Origin: Hymenobacter pini
GTDB taxonomy: Bacteria > Bacteroidota > Bacteroidia > Cytophagales > Hymenobacteraceae
Direction of reading: 5' to 3'
Length of the DNA: 64,000 bases
Assembly (NCBI RefSeq): GCF_020421205.1
Contig: NZ_JAIZZH010000002.1
Span: 930,001-994,000, forward strand
Shown: in pieces, positions 51,421 through 60,181 of the stretch
Position numbering within the stretch: position 1 is the first letter of the stretch
How the letters are laid out: each line of letters starts with the position of its first letter
Notes under the pieces: model-generated
Told to the model about the DNA's origin: nothing
What the model saw: the letters and a program-made list of their open reading frames with translations, nothing else
The model's database searches: none
Position numbers and translations under genes: made by a program

Positions 51421-52833
51421 ATGTCCAAAACGTTATTTGATAAAATCTGGGATGCGCACGTGGTGCGCGAGGTAGCCGGCGGATTGTCGGTGTTTTACAT
51501 TGACCGGCACCTGATTCATGAGGTAACCAGCCCCCAGGCCTTCGACGAGCTGACGGCCCGGGGCCTGACGCTGCGCCGCCCCGAGCAGATTCTGGCTACC
51601 GCCGACCACAACGTGCCCACCCGCCACCAGGACCAGCCGATTCAGGACCCGCTCAGTCGCTCCCAGGTGGACAAGCTCACCGAAAACTGCGCCCGGCACG
51701 GCGTGGAACTGTACGGGCTGGGCCATCCCTACCAGGGCATTGTGCACGTAATTGGGCCCGAGCTGGGCGTGACCCAACCGGGCCTGACCATTGTGTGCGG
51801 CGACTCTCACACCTCCACCCACGGTGCATTCGGGGCCATTGCGTTTGGCATCGGGACCAGCCAGGTGGCGCAGGTAATGGCCTCGCAGTGTTTGCTGCTT
51901 GATAAGCCCAAGCGTATGCGCATTACCGTGGATGGGGAGCTGCAGCCGGGCGTATCGGCCAAGGATGTGATTCTGCACGTAATTGCCCAGCTGGGCACGG
52001 GTGGGGCCACTGGTTACTTCGTGGAGTACGCCGGCAGCGCCATTCGGAGCCTGAGCATGGAAGGCCGCATGACGGTGTGCAACATGAGCATCGAAATGGG
52101 AGCCCGCGGCGGCCTCATTGCCCCCGACGCCACCACCTTTGAGTACCTGCAGGGCCGCCCCTTCGCACCCCAGGGTACCGCCTGGGACCGGGCCGTGGCG
52201 CACTGGCAAACCCTGTTTTCGGACGAGGACGCGCAGTTCGACGCCGAGCACCACTTTGAAGCGGCGGCTATTCGGCCCATGATAACCTACGGCACCAACC
52301 CCGGCATGGGCATGCCCTTGGCCGCTAGTATTCCAGAACCGGCCGCGGCGGCCGAAGCGCCGAGTTTCGAGAAGTCGTTGCGGTATATGGGTTTTGAGGC
52401 CGGCGAGTCGCTGCTAGGCAAGGAAATCAGCCACGTGTTTATCGGCAGCTGCACCAACTCCCGCATCGAGGATTTGCGCACGGTAGCCGCCTACGTACGG
52501 GGCAAGCGCAAAGCGCCCCACGTGGAGGCCATCATCGTGCCCGGCTCCAAGCAGGTAGAGCAGCAGGCCATTGCCGAAGGCCTCGACCAGGTGCTGGCCG
52601 CCGCCGGATTTGAATTGCGCGAGCCGGGCTGCAGCGCCTGCCTGGCCATGAACGAGGACAAGATTCCGGCCGGCGCCTACTGCGTGTCTACCTCCAACCG
52701 CAACTTCGAGGGCCGCCAGGGCCCCGGGGCCCGCACCTTGCTGGCCTCCCCCCTGGTCGCCGCCATTACCGCCGTGGAAGGCCGGCTGGTAGATGTGGCG
52801 GAGTACGTGCTTGAGTACGCGAACCAAGACTAG
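51421..52833 (+). CDS. leuC: 3-Isopropylmalate dehydratase large subunit
   Basis: A 470-residue aconitase-family subunit that, with LeuD, isomerises 2- to 3-isopropylmalate. The 4Fe-4S ligands are Cys344 (GSCTNS), Cys404 and Cys407 (GCSACLAMN); [23 protein letters not shown] is the diagnostic active-site block. Length is normal. leuD follows after a 176-nt gap that contains an inverted repeat. Confidence 0.96.
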   Translation: MSKTLFDKIWDAHVVREVAGGLSVFYIDRHLIHEVTSPQAFDELTARGLTLRRPEQILATADHNVPTRHQDQPIQDPLSRSQVDKLTENCARHGVELYGLGHPYQGIVHVIGPELGVTQPGLTIVCGDSHTSTHGAFGAIAFGIGTSQVAQVMASQCLLLDKPKRMRITVDGELQPGVSAKDVILHVIAQLGTGGATGYFVEYAGSAIRSLSMEGRMTVCNMSIEMGARGGLIAPDATTFEYLQGRPFAPQGTAWDRAVAHWQTLFSDEDAQFDAEHHFEAAAIRPMITYGTNPGMGMPLAASIPEPAAAAEAPSFEKSLRYMGFEAGESLLGKEISHVFIGSCTNSRIEDLRTVAAYVRGKRKAPHVEAIIVPGSKQVEQQAIAEGLDQVLAAAGFELREPGCSACLAMNEDKIPAGAYCVSTSNRNFEGRQGPGARTLLASPLVAAITAVEGRLVDVAEYVLEYANQD

Positions 52834-52841
52834 TGCTAAAG

Positions 52842-52986
52842 CTTGCTCCCCTCCTTAGAAAATGTCGCGCATCAAGCGAGTGTGGGTTGGGGGTGGTTGA
52901 TCCGCTCCTGAACGACAACTACTTCTACTTCTTAGCTCTAAAAAATCAACCACCCCCAGCCCCTCCTTTCCAAGGAGGGGAGCTAG
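52842..52986. repeat. Inverted repeat between leuC and leuD, with nested module
   Basis: The outer arms GCTCCCCTCCTT/AAGGAGGGGAGC and the inner arms TGGGGGTGGTTGAT/ATCAACCACCCCCA pair across the gap. The left arm alone carries ATGTCGCGCATCAAGCGAG (52862-52880), a module that reappears with two changes in the left arm of the repeat at 56985-57140. Confidence 0.85.
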
Positions 52987-53009
52987 TTCTAACATCACCC
53001 CACCCCCAC

Positions 53010-53609
53010 ATGGAAAAATTCACCATCCTGCGTACCGGTGTGGTTCCGCTGCCCATCGAAAACGTGGACACCGACCAGATTATCCCGGCGCGCTTTCTGA
53101 AAGCTACCACCCGCGAAGGGTTCGGGCAGAACCTGTTTGCCGACTGGCGCTACGCCGCCGACGGTCAGCCCAAGCTGGATTTCGTGCTCAATGATGCCCG
53201 CTACCAGGGCCACCAAATCCTACTGGCGGGCCAGAACTTCGGGTGTGGTTCCAGCCGGGAGCACGCCGCCTGGGCCCTGTATGACGCCGGGTTTCAGGTG
53301 GTTATCAGCAGCTACTTCGCCGATATTTTCCGGGGCAACGCGCTCAACACCGGGCTGCTGCCGCTGCAGGTGACGGCCGCAGAGTTGCAGGAGCTGTTTG
53401 CCCTGGTAGAGCAAGACGCGCAGGTGGAGCTGACGGTGGACCTGCCCAGCCAGACGCTGCAGGTACCGGGCCGTACCGAGCCGATTCGCTTCGAGCTGGA
53501 CGCCTACAAGAAGGAATGCCTCATTAACGGCTACGACGACATTGATTTCCTGCTCAGCCAGGAGGACGCAATTACCGCTTTTGAACAACAACGGACATGG
53601 GTATTTTAA
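53010..53609 (+). CDS. leuD: 3-Isopropylmalate dehydratase small subunit
   Basis: A 199-residue swivelling-domain subunit of isopropylmalate isomerase. NVDTDQIIPARFLK near the start and the FGCGSSREHAAWAL active-site loop are diagnostic. ATG 53010 (MEKFTILRTG) is the natural start; the frame upstream only reads through the repeat. Its last 13 nt overlap leuB, coupling the two. Confidence 0.95.
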   Translation: MEKFTILRTGVVPLPIENVDTDQIIPARFLKATTREGFGQNLFADWRYAADGQPKLDFVLNDARYQGHQILLAGQNFGCGSSREHAAWALYDAGFQVVISSYFADIFRGNALNTGLLPLQVTAAELQELFALVEQDAQVELTVDLPSQTLQVPGRTEPIRFELDAYKKECLINGYDDIDFLLSQEDAITAFEQQRTWVF

Positions 53610-54721
53610 GCAAACGCATTGTGGTATTGCCCGGCGACGGAATCGGGCCGGAGGTATGTGGGGAAGCCGTGCGCGTGCTGCGGGCCGTGGCCGACCGATT
53701 CGGACACGAGTTTCAGTTTGACTATCAACTGATGGGAGCCTGCGCCATTGACGCCACCAGCTCGCCCCTGCCCGAGCTTACCCTGGACGCCTGCCACCAG
53801 GCCGACGCCGTGCTGCTGGGGGCCATCGGCGACCCTAAATACGACAACGACCCCACCGCCCCGGTGCGCCCCGAGCAGGGCCTGCTGCGCCTGCGCAAGG
53901 AGCTGGGCCTCTACGCCAACATCCGCCCCATTACGGCCTACCACCAACTGCTGGAGCATTCCCCGTTGAAAGCCGAGCGGATTCAGGGAGCCGATATTCT
54001 GATTTTCCGGGAGCTGACGGGCGGGGTATACTTCGGGGAAAAAGGGCGCTTCAACGACGGGCACTCGGCCTACGACAACTGCACCTACTCCCGGGAGGAA
54101 ATCCTGCGAATTGCGCACCGCGCCTTCCGGGCCGCCGAAACCCGCCGCCACAAGCTCACGCTGGTGGATAAGGCCAACGTGCTGGAAACCTCCCGCCTCT
54201 GGCGCGAAACTGTGCAGAGCATTGCCCCCGAGTACCCCAGCGTGGCCCTCGACTACCTGTTCGTGGACAACGCCGCCATGCAGATTATCCTCAACCCCAA
54301 GCAGTTCGATGTGATTCTGACCGAGAATATGTTCGGGGACATCATTTCCGATGAGGCCTCGGTTATTGCCGGCTCGCTGGGGCTGCTGCCCTCGGCCTCG
54401 GTGGGGGATACGGCGGCCTTGTTCGAGCCCATCCACGGTTCCTACCCGCAGGCCAAGGGCAAGGGTATAGCCAACCCCATTGCCACTATTCTGTCGGCGG
54501 CCATGCTGCTGGACCACTTCGGCCTCACCGAAGAGGCCGACACGGTGCGCGACGCCGTGGAGCATGCTCTGGACCAGCAGGTGGTAACGCCCGAGCTGAA
54601 CCCCGGCACGCGCTACACCACCGAGCAGGTGGGCAGCTTCATTGCCTACGCCGTGCTGGATATTGCCGATTGTGAGATGCACCGCAACAACATCAAACTC
54701 GGGATGAGCACTATCATCTAA
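53597..54721 (+). CDS. leuB: 3-Isopropylmalate dehydrogenase
   Basis: A 374-residue NAD-dependent oxidative decarboxylase, last step of leucine keto-acid synthesis. VLPGDGIGPEV starts the protein, LLGAIGDPKYDNDP and ELTGGVYFGEKG bind substrate, and the metal-binding Asp residues are in ENMFGDIISDEASVIAGSLGLLPSAS. Lengths and motifs match LeuB rather than isocitrate or tartrate dehydrogenase. It ends the ilv-leu operon at a strong terminator. Confidence 0.97.
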   Translation: MGILSKRIVVLPGDGIGPEVCGEAVRVLRAVADRFGHEFQFDYQLMGACAIDATSSPLPELTLDACHQADAVLLGAIGDPKYDNDPTAPVRPEQGLLRLRKELGLYANIRPITAYHQLLEHSPLKAERIQGADILIFRELTGGVYFGEKGRFNDGHSAYDNCTYSREEILRIAHRAFRAAETRRHKLTLVDKANVLETSRLWRETVQSIAPEYPSVALDYLFVDNAAMQIILNPKQFDVILTENMFGDIISDEASVIAGSLGLLPSASVGDTAALFEPIHGSYPQAKGKGIANPIATILSAAMLLDHFGLTEEADTVRDAVEHALDQQVVTPELNPGTRYTTEQVGSFIAYAVLDIADCEMHRNNIKLGMSTII

Positions 54722-54765
54722 CCCGCCCCGCGCGGGTACTGCCTTGCACCGGAGAGGGGTGCCTA

Positions 54766-54811
54766 AGGCCCGGAATGCTGACAGCTGCTGTCGGCGTCCG
54801 GGCCTTTTTTA
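54766..54811 (+). terminator. Rho-independent terminator of the ilv-leu operon
   Basis: Stem AGGCCCGGA / TCCGGGCCT with an inner GCTGACA/TGTCGGC stem and a T6 tail, 45 nt after leuB. Confidence 0.92.
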
Positions 54812-54974
54812 ATGCTTGTTGCCAACGGTTCACCCAACATGTTTGTGCACTTCACCCGGGGCTCTGAGCGGTTCGCCCCGTTTGTGCCCGTGGTTATGCC
54901 CAAGGATGCGGATGTTTGAACCAGTTAACCGCTTAGCAACTGGCTTACCTCTCCCATTCTCTACCCCTACTACG

Positions 54975-55925
54975 ATGTTCCGTTTCTCCGCCTCCGCCCT
55001 TCGTTCTCGGTTTCTGTTACTGCTGATGCTTGTGGTAGTGGGCACCGCCGCGCAGGCGCAGAAGCAGCCCGCGCTGCCCGCCGGCTCCCGCACCGTGCTG
55101 ACTTCCGATTCAGTGAAACTGTTTGTGCAGGTAGCAGGCAAGGGCACGCCCTGCGTGTTTGTGCACGGCGGGCCGGGCGCAGGTAGCTACTCTTTTGAGA
55201 AGCTAGGCGGCAACCAACTGGAAGACAAGCTGCAGATGGTGTACCTGGACCAGCGCGGCAGTGGGCGCTCGGGCAGCTCCCGCACCAAAAACTACTCCAT
55301 GGCCCGCATGGTGCAGGATTTGGAGGAAGTGCGCCAACAGTTGGGCTTGCAGAAATGGGTGGTCATGGCCCACTCCTTCGGTGGTACCATTGCCACGGCT
55401 TACGCCCAGAAGTACCCCCAGCGGGTGCAGGCGCTGGTGCTTACCAATGCCGTGCTGAACCCGGTAGCCTCCCTGGATAGCATGCTGACCTACGGCACCA
55501 GCCTGTTGCCCACTGCGGCCCGCCCCGCCGCCAGTCTGCCCCAGATGCAACGGTTTGGCATGGTGATGGGCGCCCTGCAGCAGCAGAAACTAGCTGGCCA
55601 GCTGCAGTTCTCCCACGATTCGCTGGCCGCCCGCGCCATGCGGGCCAGCCGCGCGGTACCCGGCAACTCCGACTTCGCCCAGCAGGTATTCAGCGGCCGG
55701 CTGGCTGATTACGGCCAGAACTACGCCCCCGCCACTGCCAAGCTCACCGTGCCCACGCTGGTAATCCTGGGCAAAGACGACCGGACGACGGGTGCCACGG
55801 CCGCTACGTACCAGTTCCCGCGCAAACAGGTGGTTACGCTGGCCGGCAAGCACAACTCTTTCCTGGAGCAGCCCACGCAGTTCCGCCAGGCAGTCGTTAG
55901 CTTCGTGCAGCAGCTTCCCCGCTAA
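54975..55925 (+). CDS. Exported alpha/beta hydrolase (proline iminopeptidase-like)
   Basis: A 316-residue exported alpha/beta hydrolase. Signal peptide about 11-33 (RFLLLLMLVVVGTAAQA); oxyanion segment VHGGPGAGSYSFE (HGGPG as in proline iminopeptidases), LDQRGSGRS, nucleophile Ser in MAHSFGGTIA near residue 133, Asp near 264 (ILGKDDRT) and His near 292 (AGKHNSF). The ATG at 54975 was chosen for the signal peptide; upstream starts would place it inside. The histidine kinase begins 6 nt downstream, so it may be part of that signalling unit. Confidence 0.85.
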   Translation: MFRFSASALRSRFLLLLMLVVVGTAAQAQKQPALPAGSRTVLTSDSVKLFVQVAGKGTPCVFVHGGPGAGSYSFEKLGGNQLEDKLQMVYLDQRGSGRSGSSRTKNYSMARMVQDLEEVRQQLGLQKWVVMAHSFGGTIATAYAQKYPQRVQALVLTNAVLNPVASLDSMLTYGTSLLPTAARPAASLPQMQRFGMVMGALQQQKLAGQLQFSHDSLAARAMRASRAVPGNSDFAQQVFSGRLADYGQNYAPATAKLTVPTLVILGKDDRTTGATAATYQFPRKQVVTLAGKHNSFLEQPTQFRQAVVSFVQQLPR

Positions 55926-55931
55926 TTCTCC

Positions 55932-56975
55932 ATGTCAGCTACTTCCCCGCGCCCGGCCCCGGTTTACCTCAACGACAAATGGTTTTTGTTGCTGGGTATT
56001 CCGGTGCTGGGCGCGCTGGTATTGCTGCCCCGCGGGGCATTGCAGGTACGCTCCCTACCTGCTTTTCTGGTGGCTTGGTTTTGCTCCATCATCATCACCG
56101 CCATTTTCTGGCTGCTGGGCCGCTCGTTGTGGCGTTACTTGTTCCGGCGGTTTCCCCGGGTGGAACAAACCCGGCAGCGGCTGTGGTGGCTGGCGTTCAG
56201 CAATACCAGCATTGCGGCGCTTACTACCCTAGGCATTGGGCAAATAGCTGCCCGTTTGCAGCATGGGCACCTTACCTGGGCGGCGTTCTGGTTTGAGTTT
56301 GGGCTGAATATGGTGCCCACGGTTGTAATTCAGCTGATATATGAAAGCTGGAATTTTTTCCGACAGTGGGCCGACAACCTGCGCCGCGCCGAGCAGCTGC
56401 AGAGTGCCAGCACCCGCAGCCAGCTGGAAGCCCTGCAAAGCCAGCTCGACCCGCACTTCCTGTTTAACTCGCTCAACACCCTCTCGGCCCTCATCGAGCC
56501 CGACAACGAGCCCGCCCAGGATTTCGTGGAGCAGCTTTCCGACGTGTACCGCTACGTGCTGCTGGCCCGCGACCAACCCACCGTGCCGCTGAGCGAGGAA
56601 CTGGCCTTCGTGGAAACCTACCTGGCCCTGCACAAAGCCCGCTTCCGCGACAACCTGCGGGTGCGCTGGCAGGTGCCGGCCGCCGCCCACGCGGCCCGGG
56701 TAGCGCCCCTGAGCGTGCAGCTGCTGGTGGAAAACGCCCTGAAGCACAACGTAGCCTCCCGGGAACACCCGCTGGAGCTGGAACTCTCGGCCGACCCGGC
56801 CACCGGCTACTTCACCGTGCGCAACACCCTGCGCCCCCGCACTGCTGGCCTCGCCCCCGGCACCGGGACCGGCCTGCGCAACGTGCGCCACCGCTACGAG
56901 CTGTTGCAGGCCCCGCACCCCGTAGCCATAACGCAGGAAGCCGGCTGGTTTCAGGTGCAATTGCCGCTGCTGTGA
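55932..56975 (+). CDS. LytS/YehU-type sensor histidine kinase
   Basis: A 347-residue kinase with four hydrophobic segments in the first 160 residues (about 17-33, 40-62, 90-110, 120-135), a short coiled linker, then the His_kinase domain with phospho-acceptor His175 in DPHFLFNSLNTLSAL and an ATPase domain (SVQLLVENALKHN, GLRNVRHRYELL). It is of the membrane-stimulus type without an extracellular sensor domain. The response regulator lies 214 nt downstream behind a palindromic repeat. Confidence 0.9.
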   Translation: MSATSPRPAPVYLNDKWFLLLGIPVLGALVLLPRGALQVRSLPAFLVAWFCSIIITAIFWLLGRSLWRYLFRRFPRVEQTRQRLWWLAFSNTSIAALTTLGIGQIAARLQHGHLTWAAFWFEFGLNMVPTVVIQLIYESWNFFRQWADNLRRAEQLQSASTRSQLEALQSQLDPHFLFNSLNTLSALIEPDNEPAQDFVEQLSDVYRYVLLARDQPTVPLSEELAFVETYLALHKARFRDNLRVRWQVPAAAHAARVAPLSVQLLVENALKHNVASREHPLELELSADPATGYFTVRNTLRPRTAGLAPGTGTGLRNVRHRYELLQAPHPVAITQEAGWFQVQLPLL

Positions 56976-56984
56976 GGAGTTAGG

Positions 56985-57140
56985 AGTAGAAACGTCATTC
57001 TGAGCATGTGGCGCATCAAGCCAGGGACCGGAGGCGTAGTCGAAAAATCTCTACCGCTTTATTTGGTTACCATGATAGGTTTGTGGCTGCAACGTCAGTA
57101 CGCGAGATTCTTCGGCTTCGCTCAGAATGACGTTTCTACT
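56985..57140. repeat. Dispersed palindromic repeat, copy 7 with nested module
   Basis: Outer ends AGTAGAAACGTCATTCTGAGC and GCTCAGAATGACGTTTCTACT pair perfectly. The left arm holds an extra ATGTGGCGCATCAAGCCAG (57006-57024) absent from the right arm, the same module as in the leuC-leuD repeat. Confidence 0.88.
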
Positions 57141-57189
57141 TCTGCCCTCCACTCTATTTTCCTAACTACTTACTCCTAGCTACTCTATA

Positions 57190-57984
57190 ATGAACGTCCT
57201 CCTACTCGAAGACGAGTACCCGGCTGCCGAGCGGCTGCAACGGCTGCTGCGCCAAGCCGCGCCTGAAGCGCAGGTACTGGCCGTTTTGGATAGCGTAGCC
57301 GGGGCGCTGCAGTGGCTAGACAACAACCCTGCTCCGGACCTGATTCTCTCGGATATTCAACTGGCCGATGGGTTAAGCTTGGAGGTATTTGAGCAGACGG
57401 TGGTGCGCAGCCCGGTTATTTTTACGACGGCCTATGACGCCTACGCCATCCGGGCTTTCAAAGCCAACAGCGTAGATTATCTGCTGAAACCAGTGAAGCT
57501 GGCCGAGCTGACAGCTGCCCTCACTAAGCTACACGAGTGGCGCACTCCGGCCACGCCAACTGCGCCACCGGCTGCTCCAACCGCCGATGAAACCGCTCAG
57601 CGCTTGGAACGGCTGCTTGATGCGTTACCCCGGCCGGAACGGCAGTTTAAAACCCGGTTTCTAGTGCGTAGCGGCGAGCAACTGCTGCCCTTAGCCGCCA
57701 CCCAGGCTGCATGGTTTCAGAGCCGCCACGAAACTACCACCCTCTGTACCCTCGACGGCCGCCGCTTCGTGGTGGAATACACCCTGGAGCAGCTTGAGAG
57801 CTTGCTCGACCCTGCGCAATTCTTCCGCCTCAACCGCCAGCTTCTGGCCCAACTCCCCGCCGTGCAGCGCCTGCACCCGCACTTCAACGGCAAGCTACTG
57901 GTAGATTTGCATCCCGCCCCGAGCGAGGAAGTACTAGTGAGTCGCGAAAAGGCTGGGGCGGTGAAGAACTGGCTGGAGGGGTAG
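57190..57984 (+). CDS. LytTR-family response regulator
   Basis: A 264-residue regulator with an N-terminal receiver domain (acidic Glu7/Asp8, phosphorylation site Asp55 in LILSDIQL, Lys100 in YLLKPVK) and a C-terminal LytTR DNA-binding domain (about 160-262, FLVRSGEQLLPL, FRLNRQLLAQLPAVQRLHPHFNGKL). It is the partner of the upstream LytS-type kinase. LytTR systems often control nearby transport or envelope genes; the alpha/beta hydrolase upstream is a candidate target. Confidence 0.9.
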   Translation: MNVLLLEDEYPAAERLQRLLRQAAPEAQVLAVLDSVAGALQWLDNNPAPDLILSDIQLADGLSLEVFEQTVVRSPVIFTTAYDAYAIRAFKANSVDYLLKPVKLAELTAALTKLHEWRTPATPTAPPAAPTADETAQRLERLLDALPRPERQFKTRFLVRSGEQLLPLAATQAAWFQSRHETTTLCTLDGRRFVVEYTLEQLESLLDPAQFFRLNRQLLAQLPAVQRLHPHFNGKLLVDLHPAPSEEVLVSREKAGAVKNWLEG

Positions 57985-57995
57985 TTGGGCGGTCA

Positions 57996-58194
57996 GGTGG
58001 TTGAAAACGCCTGTCATCCTGAGCTTGCGAAGGACCTTCTTACGCCCGAACGTCATTCAGAGGCGCACTACGTCCCGGCCTGACGAGCTGCTACCTGCTT
58101 TGAAAAAAACGAAGGACCTCATTACCCCTAAACCAGTCGTTCAGGCGTGACAAGGTCCTTCGCAAGCTCAGGATGACAGGCGTATTCAACCACC
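57996..58194. repeat. Dispersed palindromic repeat, copy 8 (long-loop)
   Basis: 43-nt outer arms (57996-58038 and 58152-58194) with ends GTCATCCTGAGCTTGCGAAGGACCTT pair nearly perfectly around a 113-nt centre that itself contains a GTCATTCAGAGG half-site and a GAAGGACCT string, so it may be two copies merged. Confidence 0.88.
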
Positions 58195-58214
58195 CAACCA
58201 CCTAACCACCCACC

Positions 58215-59621
58215 CTACTGCACAAAGCTGGGGCGGATGAGGTTTTCGAAGGTGAAGATTTCATCCCACTTGGCCTGGGTGAGCAGCTGCCGCTCGGTTA
58301 CGGCAATGTCGTGCACCGATTTGCCGGTTTTGAGGGCTTCGCGGGCAATATCGGCGGAGGTTTCGTAGCCCAGTACCGGGTTCAGCTGCGTTACAATGCC
58401 GATGCTATTGCGCACTAAGGCGGCGGCGTGCTCGGCGTTGGCCGTAATGCCCACCACGCACTTCTCACGCAGGGTACGGCAGGCGTTGGTCATGTAGCTG
58501 ATGCTGGTGAACAGGGCGAAGCTGATAACGGGCTCCATCACGTTCAGCTGCAGCTGCCCGCCCTCGGCGGCCATGGTTACCGTCAGGTCGGCCCCGATAA
58601 CGTAGAAGGCCGTCTGGTTCACCACTTCCGGCACCACGGGGTTTACCTTGCCGGGCATGATGCTGGAGCCGGGTTGCAGCGGGGGCAGGTTGATTTCGTT
58701 GATACCGCAGCGCGGGCCCGACGACAGCAGGCGCAAATCGTTGCAGATTTTGCTCAGCTTCACGGCCGTGCGCTTCAGCACGCCCGAGAGCTGCACGTAG
58801 GCCCCGGTGTCATAGGTGGCCTCAATCAGGTCGCCCGCTAGGCTCAGGTCGAGGCCGGTGACCTCGCGCAGGTACTTGGTTACCAGGTCGGCGTAGCCCT
58901 GGGGGGCGTTTACGCCGGTACCAATGGCCGTGGCGCCCATGTTGATTTCGCTAATGAGGCGGCGCGAATCCTCAATGCGCAGCAGCTCCTCGCGCAGGTT
59001 GGTAGCAAAGGCCTTGAACTCGTCGCCCATGCTCATGGGCACGGCGTCCTGCAGCTGGGTGCGGCCCATTTTCAGCACGTTGCGGAACTCCTCACCCTTG
59101 GCGGCAAAGGCGTCGGCCAGCTCGCCCAGCACCTGGCTGTAGCCCACCAGCTTGTTGCTGAGGGCAATACGGAAGGCCGTGGGGTAAGCGTCGTTGGTGC
59201 TCTGGGAGCAGTTGACGTGGTTGTTGGGGTGGCAGAACTGGTACTCGCCTTTCTGGTGGCCCATCAGCTCCAGGGCCACGTTGGCAATTACCTCGTTGGC
59301 GTTCATGTTCACCGAGGTGCCGGCCCCGCCCTGAATCATATCGGTCAGGAACTGGCCGTCGAATTCGCCGGCGGCTACCCGGTCGCAGGCCCGGGCAATG
59401 GCGTCGGCAATTTCCGGCTTCAGCACGCCCAGGTCGCGGTTGGCCAGGGCGGCGGCTTTTTTCACGTAGGCCAGCGCCTGCACAAACAGCGGCTCCACCC
59501 GCAGCGGAATGCCTGTGATGTGGAAGTTCTCAAGAGCCCGCAGCGTCTGGATGCCGTAGTACACATCAGCGGGAATTTCACGCTCGCCCAGGAAATCGTG
59601 CTCAAGCCGGGAAATAGTCAT
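58215..59621 (-). CDS. aspA: Aspartate ammonia-lyase
   Basis: A 468-residue fumarase/aspartase superfamily enzyme converting aspartate to fumarate and ammonia. The signature GSSIMPGKVNPV, the HPNNHVNCSQSTNDAYPTAFR block and the opening EHDFLGEREIPADVYYGIQTLRA match aspartase; class II fumarase has a slightly different N-terminus. ATG 59621 (MTISRLEHD) is preferred because a TACCTTCG element lies 54 nt upstream. It is divergent from the polyamine-type operon. Confidence 0.92.
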   Translation of the reverse strand: MTISRLEHDFLGEREIPADVYYGIQTLRALENFHITGIPLRVEPLFVQALAYVKKAAALANRDLGVLKPEIADAIARACDRVAAGEFDGQFLTDMIQGGAGTSVNMNANEVIANVALELMGHQKGEYQFCHPNNHVNCSQSTNDAYPTAFRIALSNKLVGYSQVLGELADAFAAKGEEFRNVLKMGRTQLQDAVPMSMGDEFKAFATNLREELLRIEDSRRLISEINMGATAIGTGVNAPQGYADLVTKYLREVTGLDLSLAGDLIEATYDTGAYVQLSGVLKRTAVKLSKICNDLRLLSSGPRCGINEINLPPLQPGSSIMPGKVNPVVPEVVNQTAFYVIGADLTVTMAAEGGQLQLNVMEPVISFALFTSISYMTNACRTLREKCVVGITANAEHAAALVRNSIGIVTQLNPVLGYETSADIAREALKTGKSVHDIAVTERQLLTQAKWDEIFTFENLIRPSFVQ

Positions 59622-59674
59622 CAGAAAGGAAAGGTCAGAGGTGGGATAGTGTTCAACAGAGGGGAAAAACGGGG

Positions 59675-59682
59675 CGAAGGTA
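59675..59682 (-). promoter_or_regulatory. -7 element (TACCTTCG) of aspA
   Basis: The reverse complement of 59675-59682 is TACCTTCG, 54 nt before the aspA ATG. Confidence 0.5.
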
Positions 59683-59751
59683 CGGGCTGCCCGCAAACCA
59701 CCGGCGGCCCGCCCCGGCCAGGTCTCTGTACTGCCCCACCACCGCGGAGGT

Positions 59752-59782
59752 TTTGATACGTGGCCGGGGCTGCGTAGTATTG
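59752..59782 (+). promoter_or_regulatory. Promoter of the speD-DUF4178-DUF350-speE operon
   Basis: TTTG (59752-59755), 19 nt, TAGTATTG (59775-59782), one mismatch from TAnnTTTG and with the same 19-nt spacing as the PDH E2 promoter. It lies 46 nt before the speD-like ATG. Confidence 0.65.
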
Positions 59783-59827
59783 TTAGCCGACCGCCGCCGA
59801 CCTTCGGCCGCCGGCATATCCTACCTG

Positions 59828-60181
59828 ATGAATTCCTACGCTCCCGGGCTCCATATCCTCGCTACGTTTCAGGCCCCGGTCCCGGCTTTGCTGGACATGC
59901 CCGCCTGCCAGGCTTTTTTTGAGCAGCAGATTGCCGCCCTGGGCCTCACGGCGGTGGGCGCCGCCTACCACGCCTTCCCGGAGGGCGGCTTCACGGCCGT
60001 GGTGGCCCTCACTGAGTCGCACCTGAGCATTCATACCTGGCCCGAGCACGGCCTGGCTACCTTCGACGTGTTCCTGAGCAACTTCCGCCGCGACAACGCC
60101 GACCGGGCCCGGGCGCTGTACGCCACCACCCTGGCGTTCTTCGGGGCCACCGAAACCAGCAAAACCGAAGTGCGCCGATGA
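59828..60181 (+). CDS. SpeD-like pyruvoyl decarboxylase with altered active site
   Basis: A 117-residue homologue of bacterial S-adenosylmethionine decarboxylase proenzyme (class 1B, similar in size to the 130-residue Thermotoga enzyme). The self-cleavage site Glu63-Ser64 and catalytic-block motif TESHLSIHTWPEHG are intact, so pyruvoyl formation and His69 are preserved. The position equivalent to the catalytic Cys (TCG in Thermotoga SpeD) is Ser84 (VFLSNF); the only Cys is at residue 27. True AdoMet decarboxylases need that Cys, so this may be an altered decarboxylase or an inactive paralogue. It heads the operon and overlaps DUF4178 by 4 nt. Confidence 0.85.
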   Translation: MNSYAPGLHILATFQAPVPALLDMPACQAFFEQQIAALGLTAVGAAYHAFPEGGFTAVVALTESHLSIHTWPEHGLATFDVFLSNFRRDNADRARALYATTLAFFGATETSKTEVRR

